Numbered from the stretch's first letter, positions 45,538-54,186 are shown. The stretch: DNA of 64,000 bases from Methylobacterium sp. UNC378MF (GCF_900103195.1 NZ_FMWU01000005.1:186001-250000), one strand, 5' to 3'. A program made the numbers and translations. The notes: a model not told the origin generated them from the sequence alone.

Positions 45538-45834
45538 ATGGCGCAGTTGAGGGTTCCGGAGACAGAGATCCGCGCGGTCGGGGCGGGCCCCCATCCGTCT
45601 CGCGACGCCGCGATCCTCGGCTCGGGCGCTGTCGGCGCGGGGACAATCGGGGCGTCGGCCCTGGGCGCGCTGGCCCTCGGGGCCGCGGCCCTCGGCGTCG
45701 TGGCGGTGGGCGCCTTCGCGATCGGCCGCCTCTCGGTGGGCCGCGCTCGCGTCGGCTCCCTGGAGGTTGGCACGCTGGAGATCGACACGCTGACGGTGCG
45801 GTCGGTGCGGATGCCGGACCGCGACCGCGGTTGA
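45538..45834 (+). CDS. Small protein with glycine-spaced hydrophobic repeats
   Basis: 98 aa after GGAGTGAAG. Residues 26-90 show a near-regular repeat of about five to six residues with G or A every few positions and aliphatic residues between (ALGALALGAAALGVVAVGAFAIGR, then LSVGRARVGSLEVGTLEIDTLTV). This pattern resembles pentapeptide-like right-handed beta-helices or a glycine-zipper membrane hairpin. Charged ends. Common organisation in alphaproteobacteria, but I know no function. Followed after 48 nt by another small gene. Confidence 0.6.
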   Translation: MAQLRVPETEIRAVGAGPHPSRDAAILGSGAVGAGTIGASALGALALGAAALGVVAVGAFAIGRLSVGRARVGSLEVGTLEIDTLTVRSVRMPDRDRG

Positions 45835-45882
45835 GCCCCGCTGCCGGCCGCCGGTGACGAGAGAAACGCGAGGAGGGGAGCG

Positions 45883-46143
45883 ATGACCGATCGGAAACCG
45901 CCCTTTCGGCCGGCCGACGCGGTCGATATCCTCGGCGAGGTCGAGGGCGATTTCGTCCTGCCGCTCTGCCTGCCGGGATCCAACCTGCTGATCGGCGAGG
46001 ATCTCGCCATGCTGGTCCTCGATACGATCCACGGGCAGCGGATCGGCCTGCCGCTCAGCCCGCAGGGCGCGGCCGATCTCCACGCCGTCCTGGGCGAGGC
46101 CCTGCGGCTGCTGCAGGCGCGGGACCGCGGCCCGGTCCAGTGA
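45883..46143 (+). CDS. Small hypothetical protein
   Basis: 86 aa with a strong AGGAGGGGAGCG leader. No membrane segment or Cys pair (only one Cys). A mixed alpha/beta appearance (DAVDILGEVEGDFVLPLCLPG, EDLAMLVLDTIHGQ, ADLHAVLGEALRLL). It directly follows the beta-repeat protein and may be co-transcribed with it. Function unknown. Confidence 0.6.
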   Translation: MTDRKPPFRPADAVDILGEVEGDFVLPLCLPGSNLLIGEDLAMLVLDTIHGQRIGLPLSPQGAADLHAVLGEALRLLQARDRGPVQ

Positions 46144-46229
46144 ACGCCCGATCGCGAAGCGGGCGCCGCGAAAGGCTTCGTTGAGGCGAGGGGCGTAAGC
46201 AGGTTCGCGGACCCTCCCCGTGGCGGCCG

Positions 46230-46991
46230 ATGCGCGCTCCGTTGCTTCTCCTGCTGCTGACCTGCGCGGCCCCCGCCCAGGCCCGGCCCGCCACCTTCCT
46301 GGCAGTGCACGCGCTGGGCATGGCGTCCCTGCCGCCGGTCCCGCCGGTTTCCGCGCCGGCGCCACCCGCCGCCGACGCGCGGGCCCGCTTCCTGCCGCTC
46401 ATCGCCCGCGAGATTGCCGGTACCGGCCTGCCGCTCGCGGTCGCCGATGCCGTCGCGCGGATCGAGAGCGGCTACGATCCCACCGTGGTCGGCAGCGTCG
46501 GCGAGGTCGGGCTGATGCAGGTCCGGCCGACCACCGCGGCGATGCTCGGCTTCCGCGGCACCCTCGCGGAACTGGCGGCGCCGGAGATGAACGTCCGCTA
46601 CGGCGTGCGCTACCTGGCCGAAGCCTGGCGCCGGGCCGACGGCGACCTCTGTCGCGCCCTGATGAAGTACCGGGCCGGACATGGGGCGGAGGTGATGTCA
46701 CCGCTGTCGCAGCTCTACTGCGCCCGCGCCCAGGCGGTCCTGGCCGATCCCGAAGGACGCCTTGTTCGGGTCAGCGCCCGCCCGGCCTCCCTGCTCCGCC
46801 TCGTCGACAGGCCCACGGGACCCGTCCACCGGGAGCGCGTGGCCGCTGCCCCGGCCGCGCCGCGCTCGTTCTGGGAGGTTCACCGGGCGCGGATCGCCCG
46901 GCTCAACGCCGCCGTGATGGCGCGCTGGCGGGCCCGCGGCGTGACGGCCGGCCCCGTGGGTTCTCCCTCCGGCGACCCGGCGGGCGGGTAA
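46230..46991 (+). CDS. Lytic transglycosylase (SLT domain)
   Basis: 253 aa. Signal peptide, residues 1-18 (LLLLLLTCAAPAQA). The SLT domain starts near 50: RFLPLIAREIAG, then the catalytic Glu in ARIESGYDP, GEVGLMQVRPTTAAMLG, and NVRYGVRYLAEAWRRADGDLCRALMKYRAGHG. Cleaves the peptidoglycan glycan strand, leaving anhydro-MurNAc. The terminal 80 residues are Arg/Ala-rich and may bind the wall or membrane. Converges on the SRAP gene with 6 nt between stops. Confidence 0.93.
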   Translation: MRAPLLLLLLTCAAPAQARPATFLAVHALGMASLPPVPPVSAPAPPAADARARFLPLIAREIAGTGLPLAVADAVARIESGYDPTVVGSVGEVGLMQVRPTTAAMLGFRGTLAELAAPEMNVRYGVRYLAEAWRRADGDLCRALMKYRAGHGAEVMSPLSQLYCARAQAVLADPEGRLVRVSARPASLLRLVDRPTGPVHRERVAAAPAAPRSFWEVHRARIARLNAAVMARWRARGVTAGPVGSPSGDPAGG

Positions 46992-46997
46992 CGCCGG

Positions 46998-47666
46998 TCA
47001 GTCCCCAATCTCGGTGTCGGCCCCGTCCGATCGCGGTCCCCGGGCGACCTCGCGCATCGCGGCATCCGGCAACGGCCGCTGCAGCCGGAGCGCCTCCGCG
47101 GTAGGCGCCTCGAGCCAGGTCGCCCATTCGTCCGGATTCGTGAGCAGCACCGGCATGGCCTTGGGATGGACCGGCCCGACGACCCCGTTCGCGTCGGTGG
47201 TCAGGAAGGCGAACAATCGGTGTTCCTCGGAAATCCGGTCGGGATTCTCGCGCTTCGTCCCGCGCACGCCGGTCCAGGACCGCCAGATCCCCGCGAAGGC
47301 GAAGAGCGGCCGATCCTCATCGAGGGCGAACCAGACCGGCGTCTTGCGCGGCTTGGTATCCGCATACTCGCTGAAGGCCGTGACCGGCACGAGGCAGCGA
47401 TGGGCGATGCCGAGCCAGGGCCGCCAATGCGGGCTCGCGACGTTGCGCACGTTGGTGATCGGATGCGCGCCGAACGCCTTCGGACCCGGGATGCCCCAGC
47501 GCATCATCGCCAGGTCCCGCCCGGCCTCGCCGTTCAGGACCACCGGCGCCATCTGATCGGGAAAGATAGCCGGCAACGGCGGCAGGTTTCCGGTATGGTC
47601 CTGCGCGATCCCGAAGGCTTGGCGCAGTGCCGCGGGACCGGTCCGCAGGCTGTAGAGATTGCACAT
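46998..47666 (-). CDS. SRAP-domain protein (HMCES/YedK family)
   Basis: 222 aa. Forms a thiazolidine DNA-protein crosslink at abasic sites in single-stranded DNA. The catalytic Cys2 (MCNLYS), the Asn in NVRNVASP, the Glu in TAFSEYAD and the His in VHPKAMPVLL are all present. About normal length. Convergent with a lytic transglycosylase gene and 115 nt from the alcohol dehydrogenase gene; no SOS box could be confirmed. Confidence 0.94.
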   Translation of the reverse strand: MCNLYSLRTGPAALRQAFGIAQDHTGNLPPLPAIFPDQMAPVVLNGEAGRDLAMMRWGIPGPKAFGAHPITNVRNVASPHWRPWLGIAHRCLVPVTAFSEYADTKPRKTPVWFALDEDRPLFAFAGIWRSWTGVRGTKRENPDRISEEHRLFAFLTTDANGVVGPVHPKAMPVLLTNPDEWATWLEAPTAEALRLQRPLPDAAMREVARGPRSDGADTEIGD

Positions 47667-47781
47667 GGACGTCCCGGACGGTTCGTAAGTACGGAGCCGG
47701 CTCTACACGCTTCCGGGACGCCGCGCCCAGCAGGTCCGACGGCATGCGCCCCAGCCGATCGTGGCCGGGGCGCGCGGCGTC

Positions 47782-48957
47782 TCAATTCAGGTGGAACACC
47801 ACCTTCACGCAGCCGTCCTTCTTGTCGCGGAAGGCCTTGTAGAGGTCCGGCCCGTCCGCGAGGTTCTGCGAACGGTGGGTGATCAGGGAGGTCATGTCGA
47901 TCTTGCCCTCCTGAATCAGCTTGGTCAGCGGCTCGAGATAGCGCTTCACATGGGTCTGGCCGCTCTTGAGGGTCAGGCCCTTCTGGACGATCGAGCCCAT
48001 ATTGACCGGGATCGGACCGCCATAGACGCCGGGCACCGAAACGATACCGCAGGGCCGGACCGCCTTGATGGCTTCGGCCAGCGCGTAAGGGCGCTCGGTG
48101 GCGGTCAGCTTCTCCTGGACGGTGGAGAGCATGCCGGTGAGACCGCCATGGCCGGCGCTCGCCTCCATGCCGACGCAGTCGATCACGCCGTCGGCACCCT
48201 GACCCTTGGTGATCTCCTTGATCCGCTCGAACACGTCCTCGTTCATGAAGTCGATGACGTCGGTGGCGCCGGCCTTCTTGGCGAGGGCGACACGCTCGGG
48301 CACCGTCTCGATGGCGATGATCCGTTCAGCCCCCATGATCTTCGCTGACTGGATGGCGAAGATGCCGACCGGGCCGGCACCCCAGATTGCGATGGTCTCG
48401 CCGCCCTGGATCTCGCAATGCTCCGCGCCCTGCCAGCCGGTGGGCAGGATGTCGGTGAGGAACAGGACGGATTCGTCGTCCATGCCGTCCGGCACCTTCA
48501 TGGGCGCGACGTCCGCCATCGGCACGCGCACATATTCGGCTTGGCCGCCGGCATAGCCGCCGGTCAGGTGCGAGTAGCCGAACAGGCCCGCTGTCGGGTA
48601 GCCGAATTGCGCCGCTGCCATCTCGGCGTTGCGATTCGACCGCTCGCAGACCGAGAAATTGCCGAGCTTGCACTGCCGGCATTCCCCGCAATTGATGTTG
48701 AAGGGCACGATGATCCGGTCGCCCTTCTTGAACTTGGTGAAGCCCTGCCCGACCTCCACCACCTCGCCCATGAATTCGTGGCCGAGGACGTCGCCGCTCT
48801 TCATGGTCGGCATCAGCCCGTCCATGAGGTGCAGGTCCGAGCCGCAGATCGCGCAGCTCGTCACCTTGATGATGACGTCGCGGGAATCCTCGATGACCGG
48901 GTCCGGGACCGTGTCGCAGCGGATGTCGTTGCGGCCATGCCAGCACAGTGCCTTCAT
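47782..48957 (-). CDS. Zinc-dependent alcohol dehydrogenase
   Basis: 391 aa, medium-chain dehydrogenase. Catalytic zinc ligands C38 and H60/E61; structural zinc cysteines C90, C93, C96 and C104; NAD-binding GAGPVG (193-198). The length and structural-zinc loop (NINCGECRQC) resemble the glutathione-independent formaldehyde dehydrogenase/threonine dehydrogenase branch. In Methylobacterium such enzymes are often annotated as formaldehyde dehydrogenase-like, but substrate cannot be assigned. GGAG precedes the ATG. The parS site lies upstream. Confidence 0.92.
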   Translation of the reverse strand: MKALCWHGRNDIRCDTVPDPVIEDSRDVIIKVTSCAICGSDLHLMDGLMPTMKSGDVLGHEFMGEVVEVGQGFTKFKKGDRIIVPFNINCGECRQCKLGNFSVCERSNRNAEMAAAQFGYPTAGLFGYSHLTGGYAGGQAEYVRVPMADVAPMKVPDGMDDESVLFLTDILPTGWQGAEHCEIQGGETIAIWGAGPVGIFAIQSAKIMGAERIIAIETVPERVALAKKAGATDVIDFMNEDVFERIKEITKGQGADGVIDCVGMEASAGHGGLTGMLSTVQEKLTATERPYALAEAIKAVRPCGIVSVPGVYGGPIPVNMGSIVQKGLTLKSGQTHVKRYLEPLTKLIQEGKIDMTSLITHRSQNLADGPDLYKAFRDKKDGCVKVVFHLN

Positions 48958-49119
48958 CGCAGGATCTCCAGGAGCTTTTGGGATTGCGGCCGCCTCGGCC
49001 GTTCTCCCGTAAAGCTCCCGCCGGTACGGCCAAGTTCCAGGGCCGATTGCGGCCTGTTGGCTGTCGGGCGGGGCAGCCCGAGCGTGGTCCGCTCACCCCC
49101 GGGCTCAGAGGTTTACAAT

Positions 49120-49135
49120 TGTTTCACGTGAAACA
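49120..49135. other. parS centromere site (perfect 16-bp palindrome)
   Basis: TGTTTCACGTGAAACA, an exact palindrome identical to the alphaproteobacterial ParB-binding parS consensus. It is intergenic, 163 nt upstream of the zinc dehydrogenase start and just past the P450 gene stop at 49184. ParB nucleates here and, with ParA and CTP, drives chromosome segregation. parAB itself is not in the window. Marks an origin-proximal region. Confidence 0.88.
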
Positions 49136-49183
49136 GCTCCGTTCACCGTCGCTTTACGACTCGCGCCGTTGCGCCGATTCCGT

Positions 49184-50425
49184 TCAGGCGGTGCCGTCGA
49201 TGCCAATGCGCAGCTCCTCCGGCCCCCGGAGCGACGCGCCCGGACGGTAAGGCGGCGGATCGACCGCGAGGCGCGGGGCGACGAGGCGGCGGCTCAGCGC
49301 CACCAGGGCGATCTCGGCCTCGATCCGCGCCAGGGGGGCGCCGACGCAGTAATGCAAGCCTCCGCCGAAGCCGAAATGCTCGATGTCGCCCCGGTCGGGA
49401 TCGAAGCGGTCCGGCGCCTGGAAGCGGGATGGATCGCGGTTCGCGGCGGCGAAGAGCAGGATCACCGGCGCGCCCTTGGGAATCGTCTCGCCGGCCACGG
49501 TGATTGTGCCGAGCGCCTTCCGGGTCCGAAAATGCACCGGCGGCTCATAGCGCAAGACCTCCTCGATCAGCCGCGGCGCGCGCTCCGGATCGGCCCGGAG
49601 CCGCTCCAGCTCCTCGGGGTGCCGGAGCAGCGTCAGCATGGCGTTGGTGATGAGGTTCACGGTGGTCTCGTGACCCGCCACCAGCAGCAAAACCGCCGTG
49701 GACAGGAGGTCGAAGTCGCTCATCTGCTTCCGGCCGCCCGGACCGGGGGCGGCCAGACCGCTCAGCATGTCGTCGGTGGGCCGCCGACGCTTCTCGCGGA
49801 TGAGATCGCCCATATAGGCGGCGATCTCGTCGAAGGCGCCGACGATCTGGCGGCGGGTCGCATCATCGTGGCGTGCGTCCGGCTCCACTGCGGTGGCGAG
49901 CTGCGTCGCCCAGGCCTGAAATCGCGGCTCGTCCGCGCGCGGCACGCCGAGCAATTCGCAGATCACCGTCACCGGCAGGGGATAGGAGAGATCACTGACG
50001 AGGCAGACCTCCCCGCGTCCCCGGCACGCGTCGATCAGGGCGTCGACCTCCTGGGCGATCCGCGGCCGCAGCGCCTGCACCCGTGCGATGGAGAATTCCC
50101 GCATGACCAAACTGCGGAGCCGGTCGTGGTCCGGCGGATCGCGGAAGATGAACGGCCGGTGCGTCGCGCTGATGCGGTTCTTGATCGGGTTGAGGATCAG
50201 GTCCTTGAGCGGGTTGCCGGTGCGTGGGCGCCGGGGCGGCGGCAGGTCCTCGGAGCTGAGCCGCGGATCGAACAGCAGGCTGCGGATCGCCGCGTGCGTA
50301 GAGACGACGTAGCTGCCGTCGCGCTGGCGGGAGACCGGTCGCTCCCGCAGCCGGGCATAGAGCGGGTAGGGATCGGCCCGGTTGGCCGGATCCATCACGG
50401 CTGCGAACAGCGCATCGTCAGACAT
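49184..50425 (-). CDS. Cytochrome P450
   Basis: 413 aa, soluble bacterial P450. I-helix oxygen-activation motif AGHETT (250-255), ExxR (E289-R292), PERF-like FQAPDRFDPDR, and heme loop FGFGGGLHYC360VGAPLAR with the axial Cys. Needs electrons from a ferredoxin and reductase; both are encoded just upstream (the start overlaps the reductase stop by 8 nt). Last gene of a four-gene operon that also has a glycosyltransferase, so the product is probably hydroxylated and then glycosylated. Substrate unknown. Confidence 0.95.
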   Translation of the reverse strand: MSDDALFAAVMDPANRADPYPLYARLRERPVSRQRDGSYVVSTHAAIRSLLFDPRLSSEDLPPPRRPRTGNPLKDLILNPIKNRISATHRPFIFRDPPDHDRLRSLVMREFSIARVQALRPRIAQEVDALIDACRGRGEVCLVSDLSYPLPVTVICELLGVPRADEPRFQAWATQLATAVEPDARHDDATRRQIVGAFDEIAAYMGDLIREKRRRPTDDMLSGLAAPGPGGRKQMSDFDLLSTAVLLLVAGHETTVNLITNAMLTLLRHPEELERLRADPERAPRLIEEVLRYEPPVHFRTRKALGTITVAGETIPKGAPVILLFAAANRDPSRFQAPDRFDPDRGDIEHFGFGGGLHYCVGAPLARIEAEIALVALSRRLVAPRLAVDPPPYRPGASLRGPEELRIGIDGTA

Positions 50426-51740
50426 GGACGGTCTCGGCGGCGGGGTGTGCCGGGGCGGTGCGCAGCGACGGGAAGCCCGGGGCGGACGTCTCGATGCGGG
50501 GCCGGTCGGTGGCGTCGTTGATCGGCGGGAACGGGGCGCCGGCTGTGATTGCCTCCGCGTAGGCGGGCAGCCAGCGCGCCTGATCGAACGAGACGGCCGC
50601 GATGCTGCGCCCGGCCCGTCCATAGACGGCAAGGAAGCGTCGGGAGGCCCGCGAACCCTGCACGACCGCGACGGAATCGGCTCCCTCGGGGAGCCCGACC
50701 AGCTTGATGTTGACCCCGAACTGGCTCGACCAGAAGGCTGGCAGATGCGTGTAGGGGCGCTGGTCACCGGGACCGGCCAGCAGGTTGCGCGCGGCATGGG
50801 CCGCCTGCTCGATGGCGTTACCCCAATGCTCCACCGCGATCAGACGATGGCCATAGAGCGCGATCGGCCACCGGGCGACATCGCCGGCGGCGTAGATGTC
50901 CGGGCAGGGCGTCCCGTCGGCGGCGAGGACCCGGCAGGCCGCGTCGCAGGTCACCCCACCGGCATCCGCCCTCAGGCCCGCGCCCCGCAGCCAGCCCGTC
51001 GCCCGGGTCGCTCCCAGGGCGGCGATGACGAGATTGGTCTCGATGGTGCTGCCGTCCGCCAGCCGCGCCCGGGCCACATGCCCCGCCGCATCGCCCTCGA
51101 AGGCGCGCACCATCGTGCCGGGGCGGAACATGGCGCCGGAATCGCGCAGGCACCCGGCGATCACCCCGCCGACGAAGCCTCCCAGACCTCGGGCCAGGGG
51201 CGCCGGATTCGGATCGACCAGGGTCACGGGCAGGCCGAGATCGCGCAGGCAGGACGCCGCCTCGCAGCCGATCAGGCCACCGCCCACGATGAGCACCTGG
51301 CGCGGCCGCGCGACCAGGGCTTCCCGCAAGGCGGCCGCGTCGTCGCGTCCGCGCAGGGTGAAGATGCCGGCGAGACCGCCGCCGGTCTCGGCCGGCCAGG
51401 GCCGGGCCTCGGCGCCGGTGGTGATGAGCAGGGCCTCGTAGGCCAGGACGGACCCGTCGCCGAGCCGGAGCGTGCGGGAAGCCCGGTCGAGGGAAACGGC
51501 GGGGCTCCCGAGGCGCCAGCGTGCGCGGAGGTCGGTCAGTTCCGGCAGGCGGGTCGCGTCGGCGGCAAGTTCCCCGGCGAGCACGTGCTTCGACAGGGGG
51601 GGGCGGTCATAGGGGCGGTAGGGCTCGGCGCCAACCAGGGTGAGCGGACCGTCATAGCCGCCCCGCCGCAGTGCCTCGGCGCCGCGCAAGCCGGCGAGGG
51701 AGGCCCCGACCACGACGATGCCGGCGGGTTCGGGGGTCAC
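50418..51740 (-). CDS. FAD-dependent ferredoxin reductase
   Basis: 440 aa from a GTG start overlapping the ferredoxin stop by 4 nt. FAD Rossmann motif GASLAG (12-17) and FAD contact region YRPYDRPPLSK; NAD motif GGGLIG (153-158); second FAD motif DIYAAGDVA. This is the putidaredoxin-reductase/BphA4 type that passes NADH electrons to [2Fe-2S] or [3Fe-4S] ferredoxins. Third gene in the GT-ferredoxin-reductase-P450 order. Confidence 0.94.
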   Translation of the reverse strand: MTPEPAGIVVVGASLAGLRGAEALRRGGYDGPLTLVGAEPYRPYDRPPLSKHVLAGELAADATRLPELTDLRARWRLGSPAVSLDRASRTLRLGDGSVLAYEALLITTGAEARPWPAETGGGLAGIFTLRGRDDAAALREALVARPRQVLIVGGGLIGCEAASCLRDLGLPVTLVDPNPAPLARGLGGFVGGVIAGCLRDSGAMFRPGTMVRAFEGDAAGHVARARLADGSTIETNLVIAALGATRATGWLRGAGLRADAGGVTCDAACRVLAADGTPCPDIYAAGDVARWPIALYGHRLIAVEHWGNAIEQAAHAARNLLAGPGDQRPYTHLPAFWSSQFGVNIKLVGLPEGADSVAVVQGSRASRRFLAVYGRAGRSIAAVSFDQARWLPAYAEAITAGAPFPPINDATDRPRIETSAPGFPSLRTAPAHPAAETVHV

Positions 51741-51976
51741 GGAGCGTCTCCGTCATCGGGGCCGGCCTGAAGGCTGATGGCGCGGACCGGGCAGGCCTGC
51801 AGGGCTCGCTCGATGGCGCCGCGCCGTTCGGCCGGCGGCGCGGGATCGTAGAACAGGATCTCGTGGCCGCGGATGGCGAAGGCGTCCGGCGCGGCGTAGC
51901 AACACTGGGCGTAGCCCTGGCAGCGGTTAAGATCCACGACGACCCGGAGCACCCCGGCGCCGGAAGCCGGCTTCAT
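51737..51976 (-). CDS. [3Fe-4S]/[4Fe-4S]-type ferredoxin for the P450
   Basis: 79 aa. Cluster ligands C19, C25 and C62 (C-x5-C ... C-P); the residue at the fourth ligand position of a 4Fe-4S site is not Cys (C19-Q-G-Y-A-Q-C), so a [3Fe-4S] cluster is expected, as in ferredoxins that serve actinobacterial and rhodopseudomonad P450s. C26 is extra. Overlaps both neighbours by 4 nt (ATGA at one end, GTGA at the other). Confidence 0.9.
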   Translation of the reverse strand: MKPASGAGVLRVVVDLNRCQGYAQCCYAAPDAFAIRGHEILFYDPAPPAERRGAIERALQACPVRAISLQAGPDDGDAP

Positions 51977-53292
51977 GCCGACCTCGCCAGCGCGCGCGCG
52001 ACGCCGGCCTCGGCATCGGATCGCGCGAGATCGTCCAGAGCCGTCAGGATGGAGGCCATGGCGTCGCGCGCCGCGAAGGCATCCCGCAATGCCCCGGCAC
52101 GCGTCCGGAAGCCGGGCTCATCGAGCACGCGCGCCACCGCGGTGCCGACGGCCTCCGGGCTCGGGGCGTTGGTCCCGAGGTTGATCCCGACACCGGACCA
52201 GCCGATGCGCGCGTTCACCTCCGCCTTGTCCTCGGTCAGCCCGGCCGAGACGATCGGAACACCGGCGGCGAGCGCCTGCGAGACGCTCCCGTAGCCGCCA
52301 TTGGTCACGAGCACGCTTACGCGCGGCAGCAACTCCCGGAACGGCAGGAAGCACGACACGCGGGTATTGGCCGGAACCGGAACCGTCAGCGCATCCACCG
52401 GGCGCCCGCCGGTGGTGGCCAGAACCAGCAGATCGTCCCGGTCGGCCAGGGCGGTCAGAGTCGGCTCGACGAGCTCGCCGAAATCCGCGTTGGCCAGCGT
52501 CCCCTGGGTCACGAGCACGACGGGCCGGCCCGCCGCGTTCGCCCGCTCCAGATCGGGCCACCAGTCCGGCAGCGGCGCGGGTGGCGTCGGCGGCTGGAGA
52601 AGGCCGATGAAGCGCAGGCCCGGCGGCAGGGTGCCGTAATCGTACTCGAAGCCTGGCACGGTCGGCTGCAGGAACAGGTCCGGCAGGATCACGATGGAAT
52701 GCGGGAGGGAGGCCGGCAGAGGCGGCCGGCCGAGTTCTGCGAGCTTCGCGTCCGTATAGGCCCGCACCGGATTGACGAAGGCCGCGTCCATGCCGGCCTT
52801 GAGGGCGGCATAGCGAACCAGATCCTCCCGGTCGCGGGCCGGAGGCAGGCCGAGGCCCACGGGCGCGTGGTCGGGACGGTCGAGGAACAGGAAGCTGACA
52901 TTGACGGTCACGATGGGTGGCCGCGGCGCGGTGTCGAGGAGCAGCGGCAGAACCCCGAGGAACATGCTGCCGGCCAGGATCACGTCGGGCGCCTCGGCGG
53001 CGATCAGCGCCCGCAAGGTGGCGGCCTGGATCGCCATCGGATCCACGAACCGGCGCTCGAATTCGCGGCGGTAGCGCTCCGGCCCGGCCGGCAGCTCGGT
53101 CTCGCGGTACTCGGCCGAATGATTGTCTGCGTAGGGCGTGAAGCGCAGGCCCGCCGCCTCGACCTTCGACCGGAAGGCCGGGTCGGTGAGCACGAGGACG
53201 TCGTCCGCTCGGGCGGCCGCCGCCCGCCCGATGGCGAGGAGCGGGTTCACGTGGCCGGTGAGCGGCGTCGCGGCGATCAGGATCTTCATCAC
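51973..53292 (-). CDS. UDP-glycosyltransferase (MGT/UGT type, GT1)
   Basis: 439 aa. N-terminal acceptor domain starts MMKILIAATPLTGHVNPLLAIGRA; the C-terminal donor domain carries NGGYGSVSQALAAGVPIVSAG, the UGT signature with Asn replacing the usual His of HGG. TEDKAEVNARIGWSGVGINLG is the end of the sugar-binding motif. Transfers a sugar, probably from UDP- or dTDP-sugar, to a hydrophobic acceptor. First gene of the operon; GT then ferredoxin, reductase, P450. Confidence 0.92.
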   Translation of the reverse strand: MMKILIAATPLTGHVNPLLAIGRAAAARADDVLVLTDPAFRSKVEAAGLRFTPYADNHSAEYRETELPAGPERYRREFERRFVDPMAIQAATLRALIAAEAPDVILAGSMFLGVLPLLLDTAPRPPIVTVNVSFLFLDRPDHAPVGLGLPPARDREDLVRYAALKAGMDAAFVNPVRAYTDAKLAELGRPPLPASLPHSIVILPDLFLQPTVPGFEYDYGTLPPGLRFIGLLQPPTPPAPLPDWWPDLERANAAGRPVVLVTQGTLANADFGELVEPTLTALADRDDLLVLATTGGRPVDALTVPVPANTRVSCFLPFRELLPRVSVLVTNGGYGSVSQALAAGVPIVSAGLTEDKAEVNARIGWSGVGINLGTNAPSPEAVGTAVARVLDEPGFRTRAGALRDAFAARDAMASILTALDDLARSDAEAGVARALARSA

Positions 53293-53447
53293 GGCCTCCT
53301 TGCGCGCAGCCGGTCGCGCCGGCGGCGTCCCTGGTCAGCAACCCGGCGGCGTCATGCGCAGGTGCCCCGGGGCTCCGGCACGCCGGACTCAGAGGGAGAA
53401 TCGCGGCCTGTCCGGCACAGTTACACAACCGAAGGATGCTTCGTGCG

Positions 53448-53482
53448 GCACCGCACCATGGCATCCGGTTGCGGTACGGTGC
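53448..53482. promoter_or_regulatory. Inverted repeat, candidate operator of the GT/P450 operon
   Basis: GCACCGCACC (53448-53457) and GGTACGGTGC (53473-53482) are inverted with 9 of 10 matches and 15 nt between. It lies 156-190 nt upstream of the glycosyltransferase start within a 262-nt gap that has no gene. A repressor or activator site is plausible; no regulator gene is next to it. Confidence 0.4.
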
Positions 53483-53553
53483 AATATCGGAATGTCGTAT
53501 GCTGCAGGTGTCGCGCGTCGGGTGCCGGTGGCCATCACGCGTTGCGACTGCTG

Positions 53554-54186
53554 TCAGTCGACCACGACAACCCGGTTCGGCAACTCGTCGGGGTCGCCCG
53601 GACCCGCGGGAAGATGCTCCGCCAGGCAGGCCCCGACACGCTCGACCGCCGCCGTCAGGCCGGCCTCGACGGCGCCGCGGCCGAGGGCCGGCACCAGCTC
53701 GGCGAGGATTCCGTCCCAGGCGGTCGGCGGGATCTCCCGCAGGACGCCGAGATCGGTGACGATCTCCGCGTGCCGTTCGGCGAGCGACAGGTAGAGCAGG
53801 ACACCGGTGCGGTTGCGCGTCAGGCTCAGGCCCCGGGACCAGAAGGCTCGGCGGGCGGCCTCCCGGGCGCGAGCGCTGCGCAGGCTGCGCGGCACCAGGG
53901 CCATGCGCAGCCGCTCGTTCTGGCTCGCCACGAGGATCGCGGCCACCAGCCCCGCCTGGGCGAGCAGGATCGACGCGGCGCTCCAGGCGGTCAGGACGAT
54001 CAGCGGCCAGGGCAGGATCAGCGCCGCCGCCAGGGTGGCGAGCAGGACCACCGAGCGATAGGCGCCGGCACGCCGGCTCACCATCACGACGATCTCGCCG
54101 GATGTTCCGGCTTCTGCCCGTGCCACCGCGCGGGCGAGCCGGTCCCGCGCCTCCGGAGTCAGCACATCCGCACGTCTACCAGTCAC
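53554..54186 (-). CDS. TPM-domain protein (second copy)
   Basis: 210 aa from a GTG at 54186 with GGAGG ahead. A longer frame to 54324 would overlap the preceding gene further. LTPEARDRLARAVARAEAGTSGEIVVMVSR opens a TPM domain, interrupted by two hydrophobic stretches (YRSVVLLATLAAALILPWPLIVL, AASILLAQAGLVAAILVAS), then RTGVLLYLSLAERHAEIVTDLGV. Topologically an inner-membrane protein. It overlaps the first TPM gene by 11 nt and is third in a lemA operon. Confidence 0.82.
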   Translation of the reverse strand: MTGRRADVLTPEARDRLARAVARAEAGTSGEIVVMVSRRAGAYRSVVLLATLAAALILPWPLIVLTAWSAASILLAQAGLVAAILVASQNERLRMALVPRSLRSARAREAARRAFWSRGLSLTRNRTGVLLYLSLAERHAEIVTDLGVLREIPPTAWDGILAELVPALGRGAVEAGLTAAVERVGACLAEHLPAGPGDPDELPNRVVVVD

